DNA of 39,615 nt from a virus. Shown here one piece after another: positions 1 to 8,403 of this stretch. Position numbers and translations under genes: made by a program. Where the stretch lies: IMG/VR virus record IMGVR_UViG_3300023301_000033, positions 1 to 39,615 of that record, one strand, 5' to 3'. How positions within the stretch are numbered: position 1 is the first letter of the stretch; every line of letters begins with the position of its first letter. Under the pieces are notes generated by a model. It saw only the letters and a program-made list of their open reading frames with translations. It did not search any database and was not told where the DNA came from.

Positions 1-2317
1 TGATTGGAGCCTTGACTGCACTCACAATCCCTTTCCAGATACTGCTTGTAGTACTCTTAATGCTATTCCAAACCCCTTTGATAGTATCCTTTATGGTATT
101 AAAAACACTAGATACAGTTGAGCTAATGCCATCAATAATTCCACTAATTGTTCCACTAATAGCATCCCAAACAGTAGATGAAACGCTCTTAATTGTATCC
201 CAGACGGTTGTAATAACGCTCTTTATAGCATTGAATATATTGGAAATACCAGTTTTGAAGCGGTTTATTATTACAGTAACTACTGATACAATAGCATCCC
301 AAACCGTACTTGATACTGATTTAATTGTGTTCCAAACGGTTGTAATAACTGTCTTGATAACATTGAAGACTATGCTGATACCACTTTTCAGTCTGTTAAT
401 TACTGTAGTCACCAATGCAACAATAGCGTTCCAAACTGTGCTTGTAACCGTTTTAATCGTGTTCCAAATTGTCGTGATAACGGTCTTGATAATATTGAAT
501 ACTGTAGTGATAATCGTCTGCACTATGTTGATATAAGTGGTAACCACTAACACAATACCTTGCCAAATTAAACCGAAGAATGCTTTGATACCATTCCATA
601 TGGTCATGATTACATTTTTGATCGCATTGAACACTGTCATAATTATTGTTTTAAGTACCTCTAGGACTGTTGTAAATATGACCTTGATAACTGCCCACGT
701 TGCTCTGAAGAATGTAGCTAGACCATTGAAAACGGTTTCTGCTGTCTGTTTGATCCATTCCCATGAACTTGCAAGGAATGCACTCACTGAATCCCAGTTA
801 GTCCACAGGAGGACTATTGCGGCAATCAGTGCCATGATACCAATTACTACCCATGTGATAGGGTTGGCTAATAGCGTTGTATTGAACAACATCATTGCCG
901 TCTTAACTCCCATAACTATTGGTGTGAGCATCATGATTGCTCCTGTGATGATACCCAAGGCTACAGATATTGCCGCAATTGTAGCTGTCAACATAGGATT
1001 CTCAGATACCCATGTGGATACTGTTGATACAACGTTTGCAAGTTTGCTGTACAATGGTGCTAATGTCGTATTCAAATCACTCATAGCTTGTTTCATCTGA
1101 ACTGCAGGACTTGCATCCATTGCACTGACTGAATCATTGACATCCTTCTGACCTTCTGCAAGAGTTTTCGTCGCTCCTTCTGCATTGAGTAAGGCATCAG
1201 TGATATTGCTACCTTGATCTTCATACATGGTACCAAACATCTTGACACCTAATTGATTCTTGACAGTGCCATCTTTGACCCCATCCAAGGCTGAAGCAAC
1301 ATCCTGCATTGCTTGTTTACCTTTCTCTCCACCTTCGGCAATTGATGCACCCCAAGTTTGTAATTGATCAGAAGATATGTTAGTACTTTCTAATAGTTCT
1401 GCTGTGGCATCATCTACACCAGTTCCAAATTCTCCAAGGAGAATTTTACCTTCCTTGAGACCATCCATGAGATTGTCTATATTCCATGTTCCAGTCTCAA
1501 CTCCTGCTGCCATGATACCCTGAATATCTTCAGCATTATAACCAGCATCTGCTAATTGTTTACCATACTCGGCAATGGTGTCAATCTCTCCAGGAGGAAA
1601 ACCAACTTTGATTAAGCTATTGGTTAACGCCAATGCTTCTTCGTCACTGATACCAAGTTCACTAGCAATTTCATTAGTCTCTTGTATCAATTCTGAAAAG
1701 TCGACTTCACTGAATGCTGCTGAGATTGCTCCTGCACCTTCAATAATCTTCTGGTTGGACTCATCACTAGCATCAGCATTCAAGGCAAATTGTCTTCTGA
1801 CACCTTCCATGGCTCCTTCTGCATCAACCCCATAGGTTTGCACTTGCTTGATGGAACTCTTAACTGCTTTAATTGATTCTTGGGGGATATCAAAACTAAT
1901 ATCAATCTGGGTATCCAAACTAGAGACATCCATGGCTTTGCTAACAGCTCCTGCAAGTCCACCTCCTGCAGCAAGTCCACCTAATATACCACCCATGTCA
2001 ATGCCATCAATTGAATCTTGTGCATCTTCTGCTGCATCACCAACACCTTCGAGTTCTTGTTCTGCTCGGCTACCATCTATTCTTGGATCTGGTAAGGATT
2101 GTATTGCACCTTCCGCTTCACCAACTGCACCTTCAATACCAGCAAGATTTCCTTCTGCTCTACTAGTATCAACGTTGGCATCAATATCCAAATCAGGAAT
2201 CGAATTCATGGAAGATTCTATGCTAGAAAATGCATCATCAGCACTACCCTCTATATTCCTAAATACTCTGGTTGCTTCATCGATACCTCTTACCGTAATA
2301 TCTACAACATTTGCCAT
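1..2317 (-). CDS. Tail tape measure protein, TP901-like (3' end outside window)
   Basis: The frame stays open from an ATG at 2317 to the window edge, giving about 772 residues of a longer protein. AGGTGAG lies 7-12 nt upstream. The N-terminal third is acidic and Ala/Ser rich, as in TP901-type tape measure proteins. Residues about 430-510 form a hydrophobic block of probable membrane-crossing helices. From about residue 530 on there are 44-residue repeats with W-[ND]-x-I motifs (TVWDTIKSV, TIWNTIKTV). Such proteins set tail length, serve as the tail assembly scaffold and enter the cell envelope at infection. The position after the tail tube and chaperone genes is the usual one. The C-terminus cannot be judged. 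Confidence 0.93.
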   Translation of the reverse strand, partial: MANVVDITVRGIDEATRVFRNIEGSADDAFSSIESSMNSIPDLDIDANVDTSRAEGNLAGIEGAVGEAEGAIQSLPDPRIDGSRAEQELEGVGDAAEDAQDSIDGIDMGGILGGLAAGGGLAGAVSKAMDVSSLDTQIDISFDIPQESIKAVKSSIKQVQTYGVDAEGAMEGVRRQFALNADASDESNQKIIEGAGAISAAFSEVDFSELIQETNEIASELGISDEEALALTNSLIKVGFPPGEIDTIAEYGKQLADAGYNAEDIQGIMAAGVETGTWNIDNLMDGLKEGKILLGEFGTGVDDATAELLESTNISSDQLQTWGASIAEGGEKGKQAMQDVASALDGVKDGTVKNQLGVKMFGTMYEDQGSNITDALLNAEGATKTLAEGQKDVNDSVSAMDASPAVQMKQAMSDLNTTLAPLYSKLANVVSTVSTWVSENPMLTATIAAISVALGIITGAIMMLTPIVMGVKTAMMLFNTTLLANPITWVVIGIMALIAAIVLLWTNWDSVSAFLASSWEWIKQTAETVFNGLATFFRATWAVIKVIFTTVLEVLKTIIMTVFNAIKNVIMTIWNGIKAFFGLIWQGIVLVVTTYINIVQTIITTVFNIIKTVITTIWNTIKTVTSTVWNAIVALVTTVINRLKSGISIVFNVIKTVITTVWNTIKSVSSTVWDAIVSVVTVIINRFKTGISNIFNAIKSVITTVWDTIKSVSSTVWDAISGTISGIIDGISSTVSSVFNTIKDTIKGVWNSIKSTTSSIWKGIVSAVKAPI
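57..716. repeat. Tandem 132-bp repeats inside the tape measure gene
   Basis: Five in-phase copies start near 57, 189, 321, 453 and 585. Each is 132 bp, exactly 44 codons. The phase is visible from the TTCCA-type core recurring at 65, 197, 329, 461 and 593. Copies starting at 189, 321 and 453 are closest to each other; the outer ones have diverged. The array probably continues beyond base 1. Each unit encodes two W-[ND]-x-I helices. Confidence 0.85.
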
Positions 2318-2328
2318 CTTTTTCTCAC

Positions 2329-2556
2329 CTACTTCCTATTTGATTTTGTTTTCTTAGGTGAGTCCTTTTTCTGTTTCTCCAAAGCTTCTTGCTTTTCCTT
2401 TTCAATCTTGTTGTGTTGGTAGATTAATGTCTTCACCTGAAACGGTGTCATGTGGGGAATATCCAAAGGAGAAACCCCACACACTTTAACCAGAAAGTAG
2501 AAATTACTGCTCTCTGTTGCCGTCACTGGGAGTGTCTTCACCTTCATTGAACTCAT
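2329..2556 (-). CDS. Tail assembly chaperone, downstream (T-like) frame
   Basis: This frame overlaps the end of the 145-residue chaperone gene and stops just before the tape measure start, the arrangement of the G/T chaperone pair of siphophages. It is in the +1 frame relative to the upstream gene. It could be made as a C-terminal extension by ribosomal frameshifting (see 2525-2530), or from its own ATG at 2556, which has AGGAAG six bases upstream. The visible product has a hydrophobic middle (NFYFLVKVCGVSPLDIPHMT) and a very basic tail of Lys and Glu. Role: keeping the tape measure protein soluble during tail assembly. Which start is used is undecided. Confidence 0.65.
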   Translation of the reverse strand: MSSMKVKTLPVTATESSNFYFLVKVCGVSPLDIPHMTPFQVKTLIYQHNKIEKEKQEALEKQKKDSPKKTKSNRK

Positions 2557-2941
2557 CAGTATCTTCCTGATTTCCAATGCCAGTAATCTTTTTGACCTGT
2601 GCTGAGATTTCCTTAACTAGCTTAGGAGGAAATTGGTTTTCAACAACTTCTTCAGTAATACTTTCATCAGTAGTACCTAGGCAAACTGCTTTCATATCAG
2701 CTTGGTAACGTCCAAAAGTATTCTTACGTGTATCAAAATCCATCACACGTTCCATCTTACCTTTCATTCCTGGTTTACCCTTGACTGTCACACCTTCTTG
2801 CATTAAAGCTTCAATTTCACTTGCTTGCTTGTTGTTTAGAGGCTTAATTTCAATCTCAAAAGATTCCCCTTGCCATACTACCTCCATAACCTCTGTATAT
2901 TGATTGCCTTGCAGGACTCCTGCTGTTAACTTCTTAGCCAT
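2504..2941 (-). CDS. Tail assembly chaperone (G-like), 145 aa
   Basis: ATG at 2941 follows GAGAGGGTG. The 145-residue protein has a small beta-rich N-terminal half (MAKKLTAGVLQGNQYTEVME) and an acidic tail (EDTDEFNEGEDTPSDGN). Length, acidic end, position between tail tube and tape measure, and a second overlapping frame downstream are typical of siphophage tail assembly chaperones. I did not recognise a named family from sequence alone, so the call rests mainly on position and architecture. Confidence 0.75.
   Translation of the reverse strand: MAKKLTAGVLQGNQYTEVMEVVWQGESFEIEIKPLNNKQASEIEALMQEGVTVKGKPGMKGKMERVMDFDTRKNTFGRYQADMKAVCLGTTDESITEEVVENQFPPKLVKEISAQVKKITGIGNQEDTDEFNEGEDTPSDGNREQ
2525..2530 (-). 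other. Candidate +1 frameshift site CCC-AGT
   Basis: In the 0 frame the message reads ACT CCC AGT GAC near the end of the upstream chaperone gene. A +1 slip of the CCC-bound tRNA onto CCA would enter the downstream chaperone frame. Proline CCC slips of +1 are known in Listeria phage PSA. The frame relation (+1, or equivalently -2) is certain; the exact site is inferred. Confidence 0.4.
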
Positions 2942-2957
2942 ATTATTTCACCCTCTC

Positions 2958-3896
2958 TTAATAAGTCTCTTTATCATTTGTCATGCTGACTTGAATTGGT
3001 CCAGTTTTGTTCACATCATCATACAAAGCTCGTGCAGTGACTGATTGAGTAAGTCCATCTCTACCCTCTGCTGGTTGTCCAGAAGCGGTATAAACCATTC
3101 TCGGGAAGATGAAGTCTATGTTATCTCCAAAGCTTAATGTATAAACCATCTCCTCAATTACAGATGTACTTGGTCCATCAGAACCACCCCAAAATGCAAT
3201 CAATTCTTCATCAGAATCGAAGCCTAATTCCATCTCCATTTCAACTACCATGGAACCACGAAAAGCTTTGGTTGGGAATCGTGAACCAAATCCTTGGGAA
3301 CTCTCAATATCAGCACCTGTCTCAATAGACAAAGATAATGTATTGATATTTGCACTCTTGTCAGTAGCATCCTTTGTCAAACTTGCCATTGGTGCAGTGA
3401 AGAATTTACCTTCAGTGTAATCAACATCAGTTGCCAAAACATTCTTCTTGTCCTTGGCTCCTAGTGTAGTAACTGTCATCAATGCCCACTCGGACTCAAC
3501 TTCCAAACTAATACTCTCAACAACATTACCAAGGAAAACATGCTCCATGATGTCCTTACCAATCTTGGCTGAGAATGATTGCATTAATGGAGTTGTTGAT
3601 GGTGAAAATATATGAGTGAATGATGGTAATGTTCCTGTTACCTCATATCCACCTAATGCCCATTTGAAGAACCATCCTGAAACTAAATCATCCAATGGAA
3701 AAGTGATATCTCCTCCTGTGGAATATATTCCTAATCCTGCATGACGATCCAAACCACTCATACCTTCATAGATAAGTTTATCGTCTCCAGCAGGATCAAT
3801 ACTTACTGTCTCTGGGTCAATTGTCTCTGGGAATACTATTGCCTCAACCCCATATGAATCTTCCTTGCCAATTTTTAAATAACGTGTAATTGCCAT
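2958..3896 (-). CDS. Major tail tube protein
   Basis: ATG at 3896 with AGAGGAGGG upstream; 312 residues. The protein is beta-rich with many Gly, Thr and Ser, begins AITRYLKIGKEDSYG, and has recurring strand patterns (SISLEVESEWALMTVTTLGA and VYTLSFGDNIDF) as in Firmicute phage tail tube proteins. It polymerises as rings around the tape measure to form the tail tube. It lies directly after the tail terminator gene and before the chaperone genes. No tail sheath gene precedes it, which argues for a long non-contractile tail. Confidence 0.85.
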   Translation of the reverse strand: MAITRYLKIGKEDSYGVEAIVFPETIDPETVSIDPAGDDKLIYEGMSGLDRHAGLGIYSTGGDITFPLDDLVSGWFFKWALGGYEVTGTLPSFTHIFSPSTTPLMQSFSAKIGKDIMEHVFLGNVVESISLEVESEWALMTVTTLGAKDKKNVLATDVDYTEGKFFTAPMASLTKDATDKSANINTLSLSIETGADIESSQGFGSRFPTKAFRGSMVVEMEMELGFDSDEELIAFWGGSDGPSTSVIEEMVYTLSFGDNIDFIFPRMVYTASGQPAEGRDGLTQSVTARALYDDVNKTGPIQVSMTNDKETY

Positions 3897-3901
3897 ACTT
3901 A

Positions 3902-4348
3902 TTATTCCCTCCTCTGTAGCCTAAAAGCAAATTGTACTGATGACCAATATAGTTGAGTATTGTTTCCTGCTTCATATGCAGGATCAACTCTCATTGGTCT
4001 GACATCACTGACTAAACCACCTAATGTTCTATCTGCTGTAAACACATCGTATAAGGTCATTGACAATGCCTCTGCTTGCTTCAATTCCTCCTGTGGGTTA
4101 TTACCCTTAACTAGCACCACAAAGTCAAAGGTGAAGTCATGTTGTGCTGTTCTGCCACCTTTAAGTTCTGGTGCATAAGCTTCAGGAACCATCCACACTG
4201 CAGGAGACTTAAGTTTACCAATCCTTTGTCGCTCTCCATACACAACTTCTTGAATATCTGTCAAGTTCTCGTGACTCTCAATCTTGGTGATAATAGCTTC
4301 CCTAATTTCATTGAATAATTCAACTAAGGGTTTGGTATTAACGGACAT
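3902..4348 (-). CDS. Tail terminator / tail completion protein
   Basis: ATG at 4348 after CAGGAGGGG; 148 residues, stopping 5 bp before the tail tube gene. The N-terminus is an amphipathic helix (LVELFNEIREAIITKIE), followed by a proline-containing strand (KSPAVWMVPEAYAPEL) and an alpha/beta body, like the gpU/SPP1 gp17 group that caps the tail at the head-proximal end. The order connector, gp10-like, terminator, tube is standard. The family call is by position and general pattern. Confidence 0.7.
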   Translation of the reverse strand: MSVNTKPLVELFNEIREAIITKIESHENLTDIQEVVYGERQRIGKLKSPAVWMVPEAYAPELKGGRTAQHDFTFDFVVLVKGNNPQEELKQAEALSMTLYDVFTADRTLGGLVSDVRPMRVDPAYEAGNNTQLYWSSVQFAFRLQRRE

Positions 4349-4349
4349 C

Positions 4350-4763
4350 TTACAACCCCTCCTGATCTAGTGCCATTTGGACGAACTGTGGTATCCTTGA
4401 CTCTGCTGCAGCAATGGAACCTTCAATGTAATGTGTACCTTGGATACCAGGATGAAGAACTGCTTTGGCAAATATGAATCCTCCAGCAACTGAAAATCTC
4501 AACGATTTAGCTTGTCTAGGATATATCATATATGGGTCAGAACCATCATTCTGTACCAGTGCATATTTCACTTTGGTACCTATTGTGGATTCCATCTTGC
4601 CTTTACGTTGAAGAACCCATGAACCTGCAAGCCTACCATGGTCTTGAGGGGAGAACTCCATTAAGTTCCCCCACAATTCCTGTGCTGTTAAGTCATGGGT
4701 CTTTTGCAAGGCTCTCTTCACCTTTGGTATTAATTTGTCTAGGTCATCTCGATTAATTTCCAT
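4350..4763 (-). CDS. HK97 gp10-like head-tail joining protein
   Basis: ATG at 4763 with GGAGG upstream, overlapping the previous gene by 11 bp; 137 residues. A long N-terminal helix is followed by GRLAGSW and KVKYALVQNDGSDPYMIYPR, which resemble the 'grLr.Si.....YA..vefGt' core of the HK97 gp10/SPP1 gp16 group. These proteins sit in the neck and help join the finished tail to the connector. Spacing to the next gene is 1 bp, so the two are probably translationally coupled. Confidence 0.75.
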   Translation of the reverse strand: MEINRDDLDKLIPKVKRALQKTHDLTAQELWGNLMEFSPQDHGRLAGSWVLQRKGKMESTIGTKVKYALVQNDGSDPYMIYPRQAKSLRFSVAGGFIFAKAVLHPGIQGTHYIEGSIAAAESRIPQFVQMALDQEGL

Positions 4764-5202
4764 CTACAAAGTCCTCCAGTGAAGAGAATATGCTCATCCT
4801 ACCACTTGCACTACCTTGCTTGTAGCGAATAAATGGTTCCAGTTCCTTGTCAAGCTCTTTTGTAACCTCTCCTGTGTTGAGAATGTTAACTGCAAAACTA
4901 TTAATCTGCACCACTGGACTTGACCTTTGTTGTTGTGCAATGGCTACCAGATTAGCTACTGTTCTTATCAGCACATCTTGGATAGCTAAGAATTCTCCAT
5001 CCTGAATATCAACTTCTCTACCAATCCTGATGTAGATATGAGAAGCAATCTTCTCAACCCAATTCTCCAGGAGATTATTCAACGCTACTTCCTGGTCTGT
5101 AGCATTAGAAAATTCAAAATCTCCTGTCTTGATGCCAGTCATGTTTCTGATATCTCGAGCTGTCACTACTTCAGTGACTGTTTTCCCTGTGAATAAACTC
5201 AC
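4753..5202 (-). CDS. Head-tail connector (gp15/gp6-like adaptor)
   Basis: GTG at 5202 overlaps the stop of the preceding gene; AAAGGA lies 9 nt upstream. 149 residues, mostly helical, with two helices resembling head-completion adaptors (EVALNNLLENWVEKIASHIY and FLAIQDVLIRTVANLVAIAQ). Such proteins form the ring below the portal. The position, after capsid and YqbF-like genes and before the gp10-like gene, supports the call. Confidence 0.7.
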   Translation of the reverse strand: MSLFTGKTVTEVVTARDIRNMTGIKTGDFEFSNATDQEVALNNLLENWVEKIASHIYIRIGREVDIQDGEFLAIQDVLIRTVANLVAIAQQQRSSPVVQINSFAVNILNTGEVTKELDKELEPFIRYKQGSASGRMSIFSSLEDFVDGN

Positions 5203-5573
5203 TTCTTAATATCCTTTAGCTTATCCAGGAGTGTTGCACGATTCTTACCAGAAACCTCTTTTGCAATAGCCTCATCCAAATCGATCTTGCCATCTTCAAC
5301 AGCTTTCAGGACTTGCTCCATATTGAGTTCTGAGTAGTTGAGCTCTTGCTCCTCAACTACCTTCTCATCAACTTCTGCATCAACTTTGATTCCATCATCC
5401 GTATCCGCTTTGGTCTCAGGTTCAAGAACTACAACTTTGAAATCCTTTACTGCTCTTAGAGTTAGCAATTGTCGATTATTAACGGACAAGGCAACTTCCT
5501 GTTTCGGTTGAAAATTGTATCCTAATCGATTGCGTATTCTGTTTCCAACATTAGTTACCTTGACTTCATTCAT
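5199..5573 (-). CDS. YqbF-like small protein of the head module
   Basis: ATG at 5573 after GAGGGAGG; 124 residues. The N-terminal 50 residues look like a small beta domain (KVTNVGNRIRNRLGYNFQPK), the middle is acidic, and the C-terminal 35 residues form a helix-extension-helix-like unit (MEQVLKAVEDGKIDLDEAI) ending in a basic helix. This architecture and the position right after the capsid gene match YqbF of the B. subtilis skin element. Its function in the virion is not known to me; decoration or assembly is possible. Confidence 0.6.
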   Translation of the reverse strand: MNEVKVTNVGNRIRNRLGYNFQPKQEVALSVNNRQLLTLRAVKDFKVVVLEPETKADTDDGIKVDAEVDEKVVEEQELNYSELNMEQVLKAVEDGKIDLDEAIAKEVSGKNRATLLDKLKDIKK

Positions 5574-5590
5574 CAGTAATTACCTCCCTC

Positions 5591-6517
5591 TTATTGTCCT
5601 GTATATCCAGTACCTACTACAGAAGCATTCTCATCTTCAAAGTTAGCATCTACACGTAATGTAGTTACAAAATCAGTCTTACGTGCCTTTGGCATACGGT
5701 CTGGCTCAATGAAGATATCACGATACACACCATATACTAGGTTTGTTGCAGGTGCAAGGAATGCAGTACCCTCTGGCATATTCGCAGAATCTTGAATTGT
5801 GAACCCTTTGTATGCTAACTGTTGTCCAGTAGTCTGAGCAAAGTCACCTAAGCCAGTACCACGTGCTTTCAACACATTACGGTATGCATCTTCGATATCC
5901 CAGTGTACCCAAAAAGTCCACTCAGAACGATTACGCAAGAATTTCTTTGGTACTGATGCAACCATTGCATCAAACATTGCCTCAACATCTGTTGCATCAA
6001 ATGCAGGTGTGGTCGCTCCACCATCTACAAGATTAGCTGATTTCTTCAACCAACCATCAGTAAGTGCAAGGAATGCATCCCCAGAAGTTTTGTCACCATT
6101 AAGGAATAATTCTTCAAGGTCGATACCTGAACGGTCTGCAATTAGGTCAAGTAAAGTATCCTCGAACCCTGCACGCTCAATATTGTCTTCCATTGTTGAA
6201 TCAGTGATACCAGCAATCGCCATCACCTCTACAGATTCAAGAGTATTGGTATTGAATACTGGCTTGCTGTCGCTTGTTCCTGCCACACCTTCTGCTGCTG
6301 TACCTAGAATACGATCTGCGAATCCAACTCGGTCAATGTCGTGTGTGTGGCTCCTCATGTTGATTCTACGTGCTGAATCAAGCACTCGTGTAGCCTCTGA
6401 AATTGTCTGAACGAATTGCTCTTGCTTTGCAGTTGCTAATTTGCTTGAACCTAAATCAGTTGTCATTACTGATTTCAATGCACTATTAATCTTATCTAAC
6501 ATTTGTTGATTATTCAT
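5591..6517 (-). CDS. Major capsid protein
   Basis: ATG at 6517 with GGGGAG at 8 nt; 308 residues. It has the layout of an HK97-fold capsid protein of the XkdG/YqbE type: an N-terminal helix (NNQQMLDKINSALKSVM), a spine-helix region (GFEDTLLDLIADRSGIDLEE followed by LFLNGD), a peripheral domain and a C-terminal strand region (DFVTTLRVDANFEDENASVV). It follows the protease gene, which carries a probable scaffold tail. Codon use is typical of a highly expressed gene in this genome. Confidence 0.88.
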   Translation of the reverse strand: MNNQQMLDKINSALKSVMTTDLGSSKLATAKQEQFVQTISEATRVLDSARRINMRSHTHDIDRVGFADRILGTAAEGVAGTSDSKPVFNTNTLESVEVMAIAGITDSTMEDNIERAGFEDTLLDLIADRSGIDLEELFLNGDKTSGDAFLALTDGWLKKSANLVDGGATTPAFDATDVEAMFDAMVASVPKKFLRNRSEWTFWVHWDIEDAYRNVLKARGTGLGDFAQTTGQQLAYKGFTIQDSANMPEGTAFLAPATNLVYGVYRDIFIEPDRMPKARKTDFVTTLRVDANFEDENASVVGTGYTGQ

Positions 6518-6533
6518 AGTCTAATCTCCCCTT

Positions 6534-7919
6534 TTACTTCTTAATTTTGTAACCGAATGCATTCCGTGATGGCTTCTTGTCTTCATCTTCTGCTGACTTT
6601 TCTGTTCCATTGTCCTGACCAGTTAAGCGGTTTGAGAATGGCTTCTTCTTCAGGTCTTCAATCTGTTTTAATGCAGTTTCATACTTTTCTTTGTACTCAT
6701 CTTTCTCATCAGTACCTTTTGACTTTTCAGCTGACTCTTCCTCTTGCTCATCTTCACCTTTGGACTTCTCAGCTCCATCTTTCTCAGAACCATCTTCCTC
6801 CTGTGAGGATTTACCTAAGGACTTAATCACGTCATCAAGTTTAGTATTAACGGACTTAAATGACTCATCAATAAGTGCTTGAACTTCATCTTTTTCCATA
6901 TTCTTAGTGCCTCCCTTGGCTTTCGATTCTCGTTCTTTTTCACCAACGCTCAATAGGTCGTCGATGACTTCCTTAGCCTTACGTAACTTGTCCATGTTGG
7001 CATTGGAAATGACTTTTCCAGCTTTCTCAGTGGATTGACTCTTACCTTTGAAACCCATTCCCCTCATGAATTTACTCATGAATCCTTCTTCATCAGTATC
7101 TTTTGACTTGAATCCACCACCAAGCATGTTCTGAATTTCTACAACTGATTCCTGAACCATAACTTCCTTAGGTTCTTCTATAAAATCAACAGAACCCGTC
7201 TCAGATAATTCGTAGCCTACCTGATAAGTCTTACGTGTATTCTCTCTGTCATCAATGACTCTGAATACAACGGAATCCATCAATGTAGAATGGATAATTG
7301 GAAACTTGTCATATCCTGAGAACTGTTTATCTAGTTCCTGGTCAATTAGTTTCTTCCTATGTTCCAGTGAACCATTAATAGCTTTTTCTACTGTTTCATT
7401 CACGTCTGTGCTCACCCCCTTACTTTTAATAGCAAGCCATTTAGCTTTGGGTACTGCTGGCTCGTCAACCAATGACACTGCATTGACAATCCAATCATCC
7501 CCTAAGTCTGCTAAGGTGATTCGTTTGCTCTCTTGGTTCTTCTCTGCTGATTTCATAGCGGTCTTCTGTAGTGCCATGATAGAGAATCCACCAAGCTTCT
7601 TGTCCTTGACTGCTTTCCATGTAGCATCATCAGTAACTCGGGCTCCCATCATCCAGGAACCTTTTGGCACAATATTGTTATCTCCTGTGTCAATATCCAC
7701 TGGTAAAATATAACTCTCTACTAGCTTCCCTACATTATTCAAAGAATGTTGTAGGTCGATATTTCCATATTCCTCGACAAACTTGTGTGCTACTTGTTCG
7801 ATGTGCTCCGCTGATACAACATCTCCATCAGAATCTGGCTCATCAGGAATAAGAACTGGACCAAACACAATACGCTTCTCATCATTCTTATACACAATTG
7901 GTGCTGTTAACTCTGGCAT
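6534..7919 (-). CDS. XkdF-like prohead protease with scaffold-like C-terminal half
   Basis: I chose the ATG at 7919 because AAGGAG is 8 nt away; the ATG at 7925 is only 2 nt from it. Numbering from the first ATG, residues 15-170 form a protease domain with a probable catalytic His in DLQHSL (about H60) and Ser in GGFSIMAL (about S115), as in XkdF and S78-type prohead proteases. Residues from about 330 are highly charged, Lys/Glu/Ser rich and coiled-coil prone, like a fused scaffold that would be cut out on maturation. It lies directly before the capsid gene. Confidence 0.85.
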   Translation of the reverse strand: MPELTAPIVYKNDEKRIVFGPVLIPDEPDSDGDVVSAEHIEQVAHKFVEEYGNIDLQHSLNNVGKLVESYILPVDIDTGDNNIVPKGSWMMGARVTDDATWKAVKDKKLGGFSIMALQKTAMKSAEKNQESKRITLADLGDDWIVNAVSLVDEPAVPKAKWLAIKSKGVSTDVNETVEKAINGSLEHRKKLIDQELDKQFSGYDKFPIIHSTLMDSVVFRVIDDRENTRKTYQVGYELSETGSVDFIEEPKEVMVQESVVEIQNMLGGGFKSKDTDEEGFMSKFMRGMGFKGKSQSTEKAGKVISNANMDKLRKAKEVIDDLLSVGEKERESKAKGGTKNMEKDEVQALIDESFKSVNTKLDDVIKSLGKSSQEEDGSEKDGAEKSKGEDEQEEESAEKSKGTDEKDEYKEKYETALKQIEDLKKKPFSNRLTGQDNGTEKSAEDEDKKPSRNAFGYKIKK

Positions 7920-7954
7920 TTTCATTTCTCCTTTCTGCTAATATTTAATCACTT

Positions 7955-8338
7955 TTACTCGTGACGGAAATAATCAGTATAATGCGTTGATGCAGCAGAA
8001 AACACCAAGACCACTCGCATCAGACTTCTACCTCTTATTACATCAGTGAATGTTCTGTTAGATGGACTAGTACCTGAGATGTAACCTGAACGTGTACCAA
8101 TAGTTACCCAACCTGTATCTGATGACCATCGTTGTAACTTCATCCACCAATCGATTTTGGTCGCACCAGAACAATCCCACTCGTAATTTGGGCAATATCT
8201 AGCATTGTTCAATGACACTGGAATGTCTCCAATTGAACCTCCATCATTGAGGCTTGCTACATAATAGTCAACATAAGTAACATACCCAAATCCACTAATA
8301 TTATCAAACGTGCCTTTAGCGTACCAATCATCTGCCAT
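7955..8338 (-). CDS. Unknown beta-rich 127-aa protein of the head module
   Basis: ATG at 8338 with AAGGGGG upstream. The protein is rich in Tyr, Trp, Gly, Ser and Thr (GFGYVTYVDYYVASLN, WWMKLQRWSS) and has no signal peptide or membrane helix, so it looks like an all-beta domain. It sits between the minor head protein and the protease, where capsid decoration proteins or small accessory genes are sometimes found. I do not recognise a family. The 64 bp upstream hold only a 15-codon frame. Confidence 0.7.
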   Translation of the reverse strand: MADDWYAKGTFDNISGFGYVTYVDYYVASLNDGGSIGDIPVSLNNARYCPNYEWDCSGATKIDWWMKLQRWSSDTGWVTIGTRSGYISGTSPSNRTFTDVIRGRSLMRVVLVFSAASTHYTDYFRHE

Positions 8339-8403
8339 TATAGAACCCCCTTAAAATATTTTCGTGCTAACTCTGTTCCAATCGTATGAAGCTCTCACCT
8401 CCC

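Noticed and set aside
12-1100. Two long plus-strand open frames of 174 and 187 codons
   Set aside because: They lie antisense to the repeated tape measure gene, have no ribosome binding sites, and encode repetitive Thr/Ile/Val strings that only mirror the repeats.
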